The notes beneath the pieces were generated by a model. The model was not told where the DNA came from. It saw nothing but the letters and a program-made list of their open reading frames with translations, and ran no database searches. Shown piece by piece: positions 46,975-55,853 of a stretch of 64,000 nt of DNA. Origin of the DNA: Elusimicrobia bacterium GWA2_61_42 (GTDB taxonomy: Bacteria; Elusimicrobiota; Elusimicrobia; Elusimicrobiales; UBA9959); assembly GCA_001799615.1 (NCBI GenBank), contig MGTU01000022.1:1-64000 (forward strand), given 5' to 3'. Position 1 is the stretch's first letter. The number at the start of each line of letters is the position of its first letter. Position numbers and translations under genes: made by a program.

Positions 46975-48059
46975 AAAAGGTTTTTTACAGGTATATCGCC
47001 CGCAGTTTCTGGGCCCCTTTCGGCTTCGGCCTGGCGGTGTTCTGCCTGCTGCTGCTGTTCGGCAGCCTTTTCGATAATCTTAATTTCTTCCTGAAGGGCC
47101 ACGCCGGCCCGGAGATCTTCCTGCGTTACGTGATCTACCAGGCCCCCTATTTCATGGTCAAGATGACGCCCATTGCCACCCTGCTGGCCGTGCTGTTCGC
47201 GCTGGGGGGCATGATGTCCGGGGGGGAGTGGAAGGCGGGGCTCGCCGGCGGCTGGCGGCCCTTCGACATGATAAAACCCCTGCTGGCCTGCGCTTTTCTG
47301 ACCGGGGCGGGGCAGTTCGTGCTGCAGGAGACGGCCGCGCCCGACTTTTTCATCCGCTCCGTCTACCTGTTCCAGGAAAAAGTGCGCGGCAGCGAGGACT
47401 GGCAGCGGCTGGTAAAGAAGGACGTTTCTTTTTTCGCGGGGGACGAGGCGTTCGTCACCGCCCACATTTTCGACGGCCGCCAGAAGAGCATGAAACGGGT
47501 CATCGTGAACATTTATAAAGAGGGGAAGCTTTACCTGGAGATCAACGCGGCCACCGCCAGGTGGCAGCAGGACCTGAAGCGGTGGGCTTTTAACGACGGG
47601 CTCATGATAAAGTACGACGGCGACGCCAAACCCGTTACCAGGCGCTTCGCCGAGTACCAGTCCGCCATCTCCGTGCCGCCCGAGCACCTGGTGCTGGAGA
47701 AACTGGTGCCGGAGGGCGTTTCCGCGCTGGACGTGCTGAGGCGCCTGCGCCGGCTTAAGGCCGTGGGCGCGCCCGCCGCCGCCGAGCGCACGCTGCTGTG
47801 GGTGAAGCTGGCCGCCCCGCTGGCCAATCCCGCCATGGCCCTGATAGGCGCCGCCATGGTGCTGCTGCTGAGGACGAATAATAAATTTTTCAGCTTCGGC
47901 CTGGCCCTGGGCTTCGGGTTCTTCTTCTGGGCGGTGATAATAATGACGCAGGAAGCCGGCAATTCCGAGCTGCTCCCGGCGGCGGCGGCCGGGTTCGCCC
48001 CCGTGGTCCTCTTCACGCTGGCCTCCCTCTGGGGCCTGAGGCGCGCCCGGGCCATTTGA
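46971..48059 (+). CDS. lptG: LptF/LptG-family LPS export permease (second subunit)
   Basis: MKKVFYRYIARSFWAPFGFGLAVFCLLLLFGSLFDNL...MTPIATLLAVLFALGGMMSGGEWKAGLAGG; ATGA overlap with lptF. Confidence 0.82.
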   Translation: MKKVFYRYIARSFWAPFGFGLAVFCLLLLFGSLFDNLNFFLKGHAGPEIFLRYVIYQAPYFMVKMTPIATLLAVLFALGGMMSGGEWKAGLAGGWRPFDMIKPLLACAFLTGAGQFVLQETAAPDFFIRSVYLFQEKVRGSEDWQRLVKKDVSFFAGDEAFVTAHIFDGRQKSMKRVIVNIYKEGKLYLEINAATARWQQDLKRWAFNDGLMIKYDGDAKPVTRRFAEYQSAISVPPEHLVLEKLVPEGVSALDVLRRLRRLKAVGAPAAAERTLLWVKLAAPLANPAMALIGAAMVLLLRTNNKFFSFGLALGFGFFFWAVIIMTQEAGNSELLPAAAAGFAPVVLFTLASLWGLRRARAI

Positions 48060-48112
48060 GATAAGTCCCGCCCGGGAACTTTAGCGGTACAATAATTATT
48101 TCCAGAGATCTG

Positions 48113-48146
48113 AATGGCCGGGGAGGTTTCCCTCCGCCGGCCATTA
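48113..48146. terminator. Long hairpin between convergent genes
   Basis: AATGGCCGGgGGAGG-ttt-CCCTCCgCCGGCCATT. Confidence 0.65.
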
Positions 48147-48168
48147 GCTTTCTCTGGAACGGGCCTAG

Positions 48169-48750
48169 CTAGCCCGGGCGGCGGAACTCGCAGCGCAGCT
48201 TCTGGCCGGTAGCCACTCCCGCCCCCTGGCCGCCCTGGAAAACCTGCTGCTCCACCTTTACCAGGTCCCTTGAAACTATTTCCAACCTGTTCTTGAGTAT
48301 GGAGTTGCACTGGTCGTTGTTGGGGAAGGTGCAGACGTTTACCGTGGTCCAGTATTCCAGCACGGGCCCGGTTACGAAGAAATCGATAAAAGACTCATTC
48401 TCCTCCGGGTAATAGCGGACCTGGACGGGCACGGTCACTTTATCCTCGGCGGCCTTTCTTATCAGCAGCTCCCTCCATTCGTAAACCCGGCAGCCGCCGG
48501 CGCCGAATCCCTTGCTGACCAGGTCCCAGCCCATCATGGAGGTCAGTATCTCTATCGTTTCGGGAACGGAAAGGTCTGTGGCGGCCTTCTCCCGGGAAAA
48601 GACGGGCAGGGGCCTGGGGGCAGGCAGTTCCGACATCGCGGCCGCGGCCTTGATCTCCGAGGCCTTTGCCGACAGGGCGGAAAATTCAGAGGCATTTGCC
48701 CCTGTGGCCGCTAAAGTCATAAATACCGCCGCTATAATTTTAATATTCAT
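48169..48750 (-). CDS. Hypothetical secreted protein
   Basis: Signal peptide MNIKIIAAVFMTLAATGANA; SD upstream. Confidence 0.65.
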   Translation of the reverse strand: MNIKIIAAVFMTLAATGANASEFSALSAKASEIKAAAAMSELPAPRPLPVFSREKAATDLSVPETIEILTSMMGWDLVSKGFGAGGCRVYEWRELLIRKAAEDKVTVPVQVRYYPEENESFIDFFVTGPVLEYWTTVNVCTFPNNDQCNSILKNRLEIVSRDLVKVEQQVFQGGQGAGVATGQKLRCEFRRPG

Positions 48751-48937
48751 TTCTGAGAAAGCTCCTTATCGTTACCAGACCTTTTACCGCTATACCCCCT
48801 GCATAGCAATTTTAATGCCAGTGCCGGATAAAACCCGCTTTTGGGACGTACTCCCAGGATACGCTTGAGAGGGCAAAGGATGGAAAATAGCCAGGAATAT
48901 TTTCATTTGAAAATATGCGTTTTAAAATGAAAATCTG

Positions 48938-49477
48938 TTATTCCTGAACAGTTTTGGCTGAAGGCGTCGCCTGCGGTCTTTCCGGATAGGCGACCGAAAG
49001 GATCTCCAGTTTAACCTCTTCGTTCTTCCTGGAAAAGGTCACCGCGGCGCCGGTCTTGGCGCCCAGCAGGGCGGAGGCCAGCGGCGAAGCCCAGTTGATC
49101 CTGTTCGCGGCCGGGTCGGCCTCGTCTTCTCCCACTATGAAAAATTCCCGCTCGGCGCCGTCGCTCTCGCGCACCCGCACCGCCGCGCCGAAGCGGACGT
49201 CCGCGGCTTCCAGGCCGCGGTGGTCCACCAGGATGGCGCGCTTGAACTGCGTCTCATAGTAGCGCAGGTCGATCTCGGCCTGGCGCAAGGGCAGGCTCCC
49301 TTGTTCGCCCGGTTTTTTGGCGGCTAGCAGCCCCGCGCGCAGTTCCGCCAGTTCCTTGATCCTTGTCTCCAGCAGGGCCAGCCCGGCGGGGGTTACATAG
49401 TTGGGGCGGCCGCTGGGCTGCCTTTCTACGGGCTCCTCCGGTATGTCGGCGTCGTTCTTTACGAATGCCTGGCTCAT
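48938..49477 (-). CDS. GreA/GreB-family transcription elongation factor
   Basis: RPNYVTPAGLALLETRIKELAELR, YYETQFKRAILVD, FGAAVRVRESDGAEREFFIVGEDEADPAANRINWASPLASALLGAKTG. Confidence 0.88.
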   Translation of the reverse strand: MSQAFVKNDADIPEEPVERQPSGRPNYVTPAGLALLETRIKELAELRAGLLAAKKPGEQGSLPLRQAEIDLRYYETQFKRAILVDHRGLEAADVRFGAAVRVRESDGAEREFFIVGEDEADPAANRINWASPLASALLGAKTGAAVTFSRKNEEVKLEILSVAYPERPQATPSAKTVQE

Positions 49478-50136
49478 GGTTCCTCCGAAAACAGCAGGTA
49501 GAATTTGCCGGCGGGCCGCAGGCGTCCGGCGGGGATTGTTCTCTCGCCGCGCGCCGCCAGTTTGAAAACACTTTTCTTGGCCGGGCCGGCCGCCATCAGC
49601 ACCACCAGACGCGCCCGGTTGAGCGCCCTGAAGGTCAGCGTCAGCCGGCGCGCTGGTTTTACGCCGCGCGGCGCGGTAACGGCCAGGGCCAGTTTTTCGC
49701 TTTTTTCCGCCGGGGAGCCGGGAAAAACAGAAGCCGTGTGCCCGTCGGCTCCCAGGCCCAGCAGGACGAAATCCAGCCTGCCCGACGACTTGGTTTCCTT
49801 TAAAATTTCTTTTTCCAGGGCGGCCGGCGTTCTTGCGGGCCGCAGGTTGGCCGAAGGGACCTTTATTTTGGAGAAAAGCGCCTTGCGCGCCGCGCCGAAA
49901 TTGCTGGCCGGAGAGGAGGCGGGAACCAGGCGCTCGTCGGACATGAAGAAAACTACTTGCTCCCAGGGCAGCGGCAGGGAGGCGAGTTCTTTGAACAGCC
50001 TGGCCGGCGTAGCGCCGCCCGGCAGCGCGGCGGTGAAACCGCCTGATTTGTGAAGCAAAGTCCTTTTGAACAGGCCGGCCGCGAAGCTTGCCATGGCCCC
50101 GCCGGTTTTAAATCTTCTGACCACCCGGTTCTTCAC
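49474..50136 (-). CDS. pgl: 6-phosphogluconolactonase (GTG start)
   Basis: GGFTAALPGGATPARLFKELA, VVFFMSDERLVPASSPASNFG, DFVLLGLGADGHTASVFPGSPA; GTGA overlap with zwf. Confidence 0.9.
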   Translation of the reverse strand: MKNRVVRRFKTGGAMASFAAGLFKRTLLHKSGGFTAALPGGATPARLFKELASLPLPWEQVVFFMSDERLVPASSPASNFGAARKALFSKIKVPSANLRPARTPAALEKEILKETKSSGRLDFVLLGLGADGHTASVFPGSPAEKSEKLALAVTAPRGVKPARRLTLTFRALNRARLVVLMAAGPAKKSVFKLAARGERTIPAGRLRPAGKFYLLFSEEP

Positions 50137-51617
50137 ACCCAGGCCCTCCCGTCTTTTTTTATCAATTCGGCGGCTTCGGCCGGGCCCGGGGTGCCGTCCG
50201 CGTAAGAGCGCAGCGGGTTTGCCGCCGGCGCCGCCTGCCAGGCGGCCAGCAGCGGGGATAGGAATTCCCACATGAATTTTATTTCGAAGGAACTGAGGAA
50301 CAGGGTCTGGTCGCCGGACATGGCGTCTATGAGCAGACGCTGGTAGTCGGTGGGGAAAGCGGCCGCTTCCTGGCCTTCCGCGCGGTAATCCAGCCCCATG
50401 CTGCGCGGCGTAAAGCAGAGCTTGGGCCCGGGATGCTTGCCGACGAGCGAGAAGGAAACCTTCTCTTCCGGCTGTATGCTGAAGGAAAAAACGTTGGGGT
50501 AGCCGATGTCGATGTGCGTGAAGATGCCGTGGTCGGGCTTTTTGTAAACCACGTCGATGCTGGCTTTTTTAAGGCCGGCTTTCTTGCCCGCTCTGACGTA
50601 AAAAGGAACGCCGCGCCAGCGGTCGTTGTCCACCTGGAACCTGAAAGCGAAAAAAGTTTCAGCCGCGGAACCCGGGGCGACGCCGGGCTCGGCCCTGTAG
50701 CCGGCGTACTGGCCGCGCACCGCCTGTTTCGAGACCTCTTCGCGGCTCAAAGGGCGCACACTTTCGAAGAAACGCTGCTTCTCGGCTTTGAAATCCGTGT
50801 CGCGGAAAGTCGCCGGCAAATCCATGGCTGTTATGGCCGCCAGCTGCAGTATGTGGCTCATCATGTCGCGCGCCAGGCCCAGGTGTTCGAAGAAGCCCGC
50901 GCGGCCTTCCAGCCCCAGCTCCTCTAAAACGGTGATCTGCACGTGGTCCACGAACTTGTTGTTCCAGGTGCCGTCGAAGACCGCGTTGGCCGAGCGCAGC
51001 GCCATCACGTTCTGCACCGTTTCCTTGCCGGTGAAATGGTCTATGCGGTACGCCTGTGATTCCGGGGCGGCCTGTTTAAGGCCGGCGTCCAGCGCGGCGG
51101 CGCTCTCGAGGCTGAAGCCGTAGGGCTTCTCTATTATTACCCTGGACCAGCAGGCGCAGTCCTTCGGGTCAAAAAGCAGCCCCGTGGCCTTCAGTTTTCC
51201 GGTTATGGGTTCGAACGCGCCCGGCGGCGTGGCCAGGTAGAAAAGGTGTTTCTTTTTTACGCCGAACTTCGCGTCCAGTTCCGCCAGGCGCCCGCCCAGC
51301 AGGGCGTAGAAGGCGTCGCTTTCGTAATCCGCCTGGATGTATTCAAGGCGCTCAAGGAAGGCGCTGAAAACTTCGGGGGAGGGGGAGAAGCCGGCTTTGG
51401 TCACCGCGTCCCAGAGGCGGCTTTCCAGCGCGCCCCGGTCCAGCGGCGTGCGCCCGGCAAGGACTATGTAAAAATTTTTGGGGGCCAGCTTTTTTTCGCA
51501 GAGCCCGAAGAGGGCGGGGAGGATCTTCCTGGCGGCCAGGTCCCCGGTGGCGCCGAACAGGATGAACCCGCAGCTTTCCGGCCGCATTTCCTGACAGAAG
51601 CCCAGTGTTTCAGTCAT
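50133..51617 (-). CDS. zwf: Glucose-6-phosphate 1-dehydrogenase
   Basis: LFGATGDLAARKILPALF, RIDHFTGKETVQNVMALRSAN, RAGKKAGLKKASIDVVYKKP. Confidence 0.96.
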   Translation of the reverse strand: MTETLGFCQEMRPESCGFILFGATGDLAARKILPALFGLCEKKLAPKNFYIVLAGRTPLDRGALESRLWDAVTKAGFSPSPEVFSAFLERLEYIQADYESDAFYALLGGRLAELDAKFGVKKKHLFYLATPPGAFEPITGKLKATGLLFDPKDCACWSRVIIEKPYGFSLESAAALDAGLKQAAPESQAYRIDHFTGKETVQNVMALRSANAVFDGTWNNKFVDHVQITVLEELGLEGRAGFFEHLGLARDMMSHILQLAAITAMDLPATFRDTDFKAEKQRFFESVRPLSREEVSKQAVRGQYAGYRAEPGVAPGSAAETFFAFRFQVDNDRWRGVPFYVRAGKKAGLKKASIDVVYKKPDHGIFTHIDIGYPNVFSFSIQPEEKVSFSLVGKHPGPKLCFTPRSMGLDYRAEGQEAAAFPTDYQRLLIDAMSGDQTLFLSSFEIKFMWEFLSPLLAAWQAAPAANPLRSYADGTPGPAEAAELIKKDGRAWV

Positions 51618-51643
51618 ATATGATCCCGCCCCCGAACCCTCGG

Positions 51644-52546
51644 CTACTTTCCCTTAACTTCGTGCCCGCCGAACTCCCGGCGCAGCGCGGCCGACAGCTT
51701 ATCGCCGAAATTATCCTTCATCTGCGAGCGGAACCGTTTAAAAAGAGAGACGGAGATGGCGGGCAGCGGCACGCCCAGGCGCGCGGCTTCCTCCACCGTC
51801 CAGCGGCCTTCGCCGGAGTCCGGAACGATGCCCTGCACATTTTCCAGCTTAGGGTCCTTGTCGAAGGCGTTCTGCGCCAGTTCGAGCAGCCAGGAGCGGA
51901 TGACGCTGCCCCTGTTCCACATCGCGGCCACGGCGGACATATCCATTTCCCCGAAGGGAGAAGCCTTGAGCAGTTCAAAGCCTTCGCCGTAGGCTTCCAT
52001 CATCGCGTACTCTATGCCGTTGTGCACCATCTTGGTGAAGTGCCCCGCGCCCGGCCCGCCGCAATGCATGTAGCCGCCGTCCTGGCACAGGGCCTTAAGG
52101 AACGGTTCCGCTTTTTCAAAAGAGGTCTTGGGGCCGCCCGTCATTATGCAGTAGCCCTTCTCCAGGCCCCAGACGCCGCCGGAGACGCCGGCGTCGAGAA
52201 AGTCTATGCCGCTTTCGGCAGCTTTTTTCGCGCGGCGCACGGCGTCGTGCCAGTTGCCGTTGGCCCCGTCGATAATAAGGTCTCCCTTTTCAAGCAGGGA
52301 GAGCAGGCTGAGAAAAAGGTCTTCGGTAGGCTGGCCGGCGGGCAGCATCATCCAGACGGCGCGGGGGCCTTTGAGCCTGCCGACCAGTTCCGTGAGCGTG
52401 GCGGCGGGTACCGTTCCCCGGCCCGCGAGAGCGGCGGCCTTCTCCGGCGTGCGGTTCCAGACCCCCGGCGTTATCCCCTTGGCGGCCAGGCGCAAAGCCA
52501 TATTAGCCCCCATCCTGCCCATCCCGGCAATAGCGATCGAATGCAT
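51644..52546 (-). CDS. gnd: 6-phosphogluconate dehydrogenase (decarboxylating, short form)
   Basis: IAGMGRMGANMALRLAAKG, DAGVSGGVWGLEKGYCIMTGG, GAGHFTKMVHNGIEYAMMEAYGEGFELL. Confidence 0.95.
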   Translation of the reverse strand: MHSIAIAGMGRMGANMALRLAAKGITPGVWNRTPEKAAALAGRGTVPAATLTELVGRLKGPRAVWMMLPAGQPTEDLFLSLLSLLEKGDLIIDGANGNWHDAVRRAKKAAESGIDFLDAGVSGGVWGLEKGYCIMTGGPKTSFEKAEPFLKALCQDGGYMHCGGPGAGHFTKMVHNGIEYAMMEAYGEGFELLKASPFGEMDMSAVAAMWNRGSVIRSWLLELAQNAFDKDPKLENVQGIVPDSGEGRWTVEEAARLGVPLPAISVSLFKRFRSQMKDNFGDKLSAALRREFGGHEVKGK

Positions 52547-52593
52547 AGATTATCCCCCTGAAAACCGGTCATATTCCCGCATCTTTGCCCGGA

Positions 52594-52748
52594 GGGAAAG
52601 GACGAGGGGACCGGGTTAGCAAAACCGGGTTGCGTGGAGCGCAGCTCCACTTTCTTGCCTGCCGGTTGCATAGCCCGGCAGGCGAATACCGAGTGAGGCC
52701 ACGGTGTGGCCGAACGCGTTTTGCGTTCCGGTCCCCTTGACCTTTCCC
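52594..52748 (+). repeat. R5: structured interspersed repeat between gnd and tkt
   Basis: Arms GGGAAAGGACGAGGGGACCGG / CCGGTCCCCTTGACCTTTCCC; right 50 nt of core identical to R6; extra hairpin GTGGAGC-gca-GCTCCAC; inner hairpin GCCTGCCGG-ttgcatagc-CCGGCAGGC. Confidence 0.9.
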
Positions 52749-52795
52749 GACTCCACTTCTCGCGATCTTCGAAGCAAAGATGCAGCGGATCTAGA

Positions 52796-54760
52796 TCACT
52801 TTACAAGCTTTTTGGCGGCGGCCGCTATTTTTTCGGGAGTTATGCCCAGCGCGGCGTACACCTGTCCCGCCGGCGCCGACTTCCCGAAAGACTCCACCCC
52901 GATAGTCTCCACTTCCGTACCCACCAGCTCCGTCCAGCCTATGCTGCGCCCCGCTTCCACCGCCAGCTTGGGCAGGTTAGGCAGGAAAACCGAATCCCGG
53001 TAAGCCTTGTCCTGCTCCCGGAACAGCTCGAAAGAAGGCACCGAAATGATGCGCGCCGCTATCCCGTCCTTCTCCAGCAGCGCCGCGGCCTCGAACAGCA
53101 TGGACACCTCCGAGCCGGAAGCTATCAGCTCTATCGACGGCACCGTGGACGGGCCCCGCAGCAGGTAGGCGCCGCGCTTCAGCCCGGCCGCTATCTTCTC
53201 CCGGTACTGCGTCATCAGCGGCAGCTTCTGGCGCGACAGCGCGATACAAGCCGGGCGCTTCGAGCGCACCGCCGTTTCCCAGGCGTGCAGCGTTTCCCAG
53301 GCGTCGGCCGGGCGCAGCACCAGCAGGCCCGGTATCAGGCGCAGGCTCATAAGATGTTCCACCGGCTGGTGGGTAGGGCCGTCCTCGCCCACGCCGATGC
53401 TGTCGTGCGTGAACACGAACACCGCGGGCGCCTGCATCACCGCGGCCAGCCGCAGCGCCGGGCGCATATAGTCCGAGAAGACCAGGAAAGTGGCGCCGAA
53501 AGGGATCAGCCCGCCGTGCAGCGCCATCCCGTTTATGATGGAGCCCATCGCGTGCTCGCGTATGCCGAAGTGCAGCGTGCGCGCCGGTTCCTTTATGAAA
53601 TCGGTCTTGGTGGAAGGGCCCAGGTCGGCCGAGCCGCCGGTAAAGCCGGGGAGGGCGTCCGCCAGCAGGTTGATCACCTTGCCGGAGGCCTCGCGCGTGG
53701 CCATGGCCTTGTCGAAGAAAGCGGAGTCGGGGTTGAAGAGCCCTTCGGGGATCTCGCGGCCCAGCATCGCCTTGGCCAGCTCGGCCTTCTCGGGCAGGGC
53801 CTCCGAGTATTTCTTCCAGAGCTTCAGCCAGCGCTTGCGGTCGTTCTCGCCGGCGGCGGCCTGCGCCGTAAAGCGCGCCTGCGCCTCTTCGGGCACGAAG
53901 AAAGGTTCGGTGGAGGGCCAGCCCAGCGCTTTCTTGGTGGCCAGTATCTCCTCGGGCTTGAGCGGCTCGCCGTGCACCGAGTTCTTGTCCTGCTTGGGGC
54001 TGGCGAAGCCGATATGGGTCTTGGCGATTATGATGGAGGGGCTCTCGGTCTCGCGCTTGGCTTTTTTTATCGCGGCGTCGATCTCGTCCAGGTCGTTGCC
54101 GTTCTCCACCTCGATCACCTGCCAGTCCTGCGCCTGGAAGCGCTTCTTCACGTCTTCTGTAAAGGCCAGGTTCGTCGAGCCCTCGATGGTTATGCCGTTG
54201 GAGTCGTAAAGGCAGATCAGCTTGCCCAGTTTCATCGTGCCGGCCAGCGAGGCCGCCTCGTAGGAGAGGCCTTCCATCAGGTCGCCGTCGCCGCAGAGCA
54301 CATAGGTGAAATGGTCCACCAGCGCGAATTCCGGCGTATTAAGTTTCTCCGCCAGGAGTTTCTCCGCCAGGGCCATGCCCACGGCGTTGGCGAAGCCCTG
54401 CCCGAGCGGGCCGGTAGTGGTTTCCACGCCCTTGGTGTGGCCGTATTCCGGGTGCCCGGGTGTAAGGCTGTCGAGCTGGCGGAATTTTTTCAGGTCCTCC
54501 AGCTGCAGGCCGTAGCCGTAGAGGTGCAGCATGGAGTAAAGCATGGAGGAGCCGTGCCCGGCGGAGAGCACGAAGCGGTCCCGGTCGAACCAGGCGGGGT
54601 CGGAGGGGAAAAATTTCAGGTGGCCGGCCCAAACGGCGTAAGCCAGCGGCGCCGCTCCCAGCGGCAGGCCCGGGTGGCCGGAATCGGCCTGGCCGACCAT
54701 ATCTATGGAGAGCGTTCTGATGGTGTTGACACAAAGGTTGTCGGTGGTATCGAATTTCAT
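52796..54760 (-). CDS. tkt: Transketolase
   Basis: [67 protein letters not shown]; true ATG at 54760. Confidence 0.96.
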   Translation of the reverse strand: MKFDTTDNLCVNTIRTLSIDMVGQADSGHPGLPLGAAPLAYAVWAGHLKFFPSDPAWFDRDRFVLSAGHGSSMLYSMLHLYGYGLQLEDLKKFRQLDSLTPGHPEYGHTKGVETTTGPLGQGFANAVGMALAEKLLAEKLNTPEFALVDHFTYVLCGDGDLMEGLSYEAASLAGTMKLGKLICLYDSNGITIEGSTNLAFTEDVKKRFQAQDWQVIEVENGNDLDEIDAAIKKAKRETESPSIIIAKTHIGFASPKQDKNSVHGEPLKPEEILATKKALGWPSTEPFFVPEEAQARFTAQAAAGENDRKRWLKLWKKYSEALPEKAELAKAMLGREIPEGLFNPDSAFFDKAMATREASGKVINLLADALPGFTGGSADLGPSTKTDFIKEPARTLHFGIREHAMGSIINGMALHGGLIPFGATFLVFSDYMRPALRLAAVMQAPAVFVFTHDSIGVGEDGPTHQPVEHLMSLRLIPGLLVLRPADAWETLHAWETAVRSKRPACIALSRQKLPLMTQYREKIAAGLKRGAYLLRGPSTVPSIELIASGSEVSMLFEAAALLEKDGIAARIISVPSFELFREQDKAYRDSVFLPNLPKLAVEAGRSIGWTELVGTEVETIGVESFGKSAPAGQVYAALGITPEKIAAAAKKLVK

Positions 54761-55323
54761 TTTTTCTCCAGTAATTTTATTTTCCACGCCTGCAAAGCTA
54801 TTATGGTCTTGGCGTCCCTGATCACGCCTTTCTTCACCAGCTGCCACGCCTTTTCAAAAGGCAGGATCTCCGTATGGAGGAACTCGTCTTCGTCGGGGTT
54901 GGGCGTGCCGCCGCGCAGCCCCGTGGCGGTAAAAATATGCAGCACCTCGTTGGAAAAAGCCGTAGTGGGCCAGAAAGAGATCAGCGGCTTAATGGAGGCG
55001 GCCGTATAACCAGTTTCTTCCTTCAGCTCCGCCTTCACCCGGGCCAACGGCCTGTCCGAAGCCGAATTCAGTTTGCCGGCAGGGATCTCGAGTGTGACTT
55101 CTTTGACGGGGTACCTGTACTGGTGCACGAAAACAATGCGCCCGTCGTCCAGCACCGGCAGCACCGCCACCGCGCCGGCGTGGTCCATGAAAGCGCGCGT
55201 CGCTTTCTTCCCGTTAGGCAGCACCACCGTATCCGCCCTGAAATCCACCGTCCCGGAGAACACCACCCTCTTCTTGTGGAAATCCTCCCGCAGCCCGGCA
55301 TGCCTGTCTTTCTTAACGCCCAT
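54757..55323 (-). CDS. NUDIX hydrolase (ADP-ribose pyrophosphatase type)
   Basis: [30 protein letters not shown] Nudix box; ATGA overlap with tkt. Confidence 0.9.
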   Translation of the reverse strand: MGVKKDRHAGLREDFHKKRVVFSGTVDFRADTVVLPNGKKATRAFMDHAGAVAVLPVLDDGRIVFVHQYRYPVKEVTLEIPAGKLNSASDRPLARVKAELKEETGYTAASIKPLISFWPTTAFSNEVLHIFTATGLRGGTPNPDEDEFLHTEILPFEKAWQLVKKGVIRDAKTIIALQAWKIKLLEKK

Positions 55324-55398
55324 CCCCCAATTATATAATTTCCGCAAACTTAATTAATTGTTCTTTAAATATGGTCTCTTTAATTTGCGCACGCGGTT

Positions 55399-55577
55399 GC
55401 CGGTGATTTGTTACTCACGTCAGGGATGCTCAGTCGGCCCGGCCGGAGTGTCACCCTGCTCACCCGGGCAGAGGAAACCCTTGCGTCGGTTTCCCCCGCC
55501 TAACTTTGATGGCGGGGCCCCCTTCCGCAACGGGTGCTCAGGGTGACACTCCGGCCGGACCTCCAAAAATCACCGGC
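55399..55577. repeat. N1: nested inverted-repeat element (~180 bp), distinct from R family
   Basis: Outer arms GCCGGTGATTT (55399-55409)/AAATCACCGGC (55567-55577); inner 20-bp perfect arms CCGGCCGGAGTGTCACCCTG (55439-55458)/CAGGGTGACACTCCGGCCGG (55539-55558); internal hairpins GGAAACC-cttgcgtc-GGTTTCC and CCCCGCC...GGCGGGG. Confidence 0.85.
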
Positions 55578-55590
55578 TAGAGGATTGGGA

Positions 55591-55724
55591 GGGGGAGGAC
55601 GAGGGGGCCGGGTTAGCAAAACCGTCGTTGAGCCCGCCGCTTGCATAAGCGCGGCGGGCGAATACCGAGTGAGGCCACGGTGTGGCCGAACGCGTTTTGC
55701 GTTCCGGCCCCCTTGGCCTCCCCC
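55591..55724 (+). repeat. R6: structured interspersed repeat (reference copy) in the divergent nudix/dnaE region
   Basis: Arms GGGGGAGGACGAGGGGGCCGG / CCGGCCCCCTTGGCCTCCCCC; core CCGGGTTAGCAAAACCGTCGTTGAGCCCGCCGCTTGCATAAGCGCGGCGGGCGAATACCGAGTGAGGCCACGGTGTGGCCGAACGCGTTTTGCGTTCCGG. Confidence 0.92.
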
Positions 55725-55853
55725 GACTTCACTATCCTGCGGTCCCTTTATGAGGCATTTCTCCCCTGAAATTCCTTAAGGGCTCTATTTATTTATATAA
55801 TTAAGACCTGTGACCGGGGAAGGGCACAGGCGATTTTACGTTTCTTTATATTA

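Noticed and set aside
52706-55009. 767-aa open frame antisense to tkt
   Set aside because: Shadow ORF over a confidently assigned transketolase and the R5 repeat.
5270-55724. R-family as a CRISPR array
   Set aside because: Copies are single, kilobases apart, in both orientations, with no spacers and no cas genes.
5270-55724. R-family as integron attC sites
   Set aside because: GTTAGC/GCTAAC resembles attC cores superficially, but GTTRRRY/RYYYAAC is not matched, there is no integrase in the window, and flanking genes are conserved housekeeping genes rather than cassettes.
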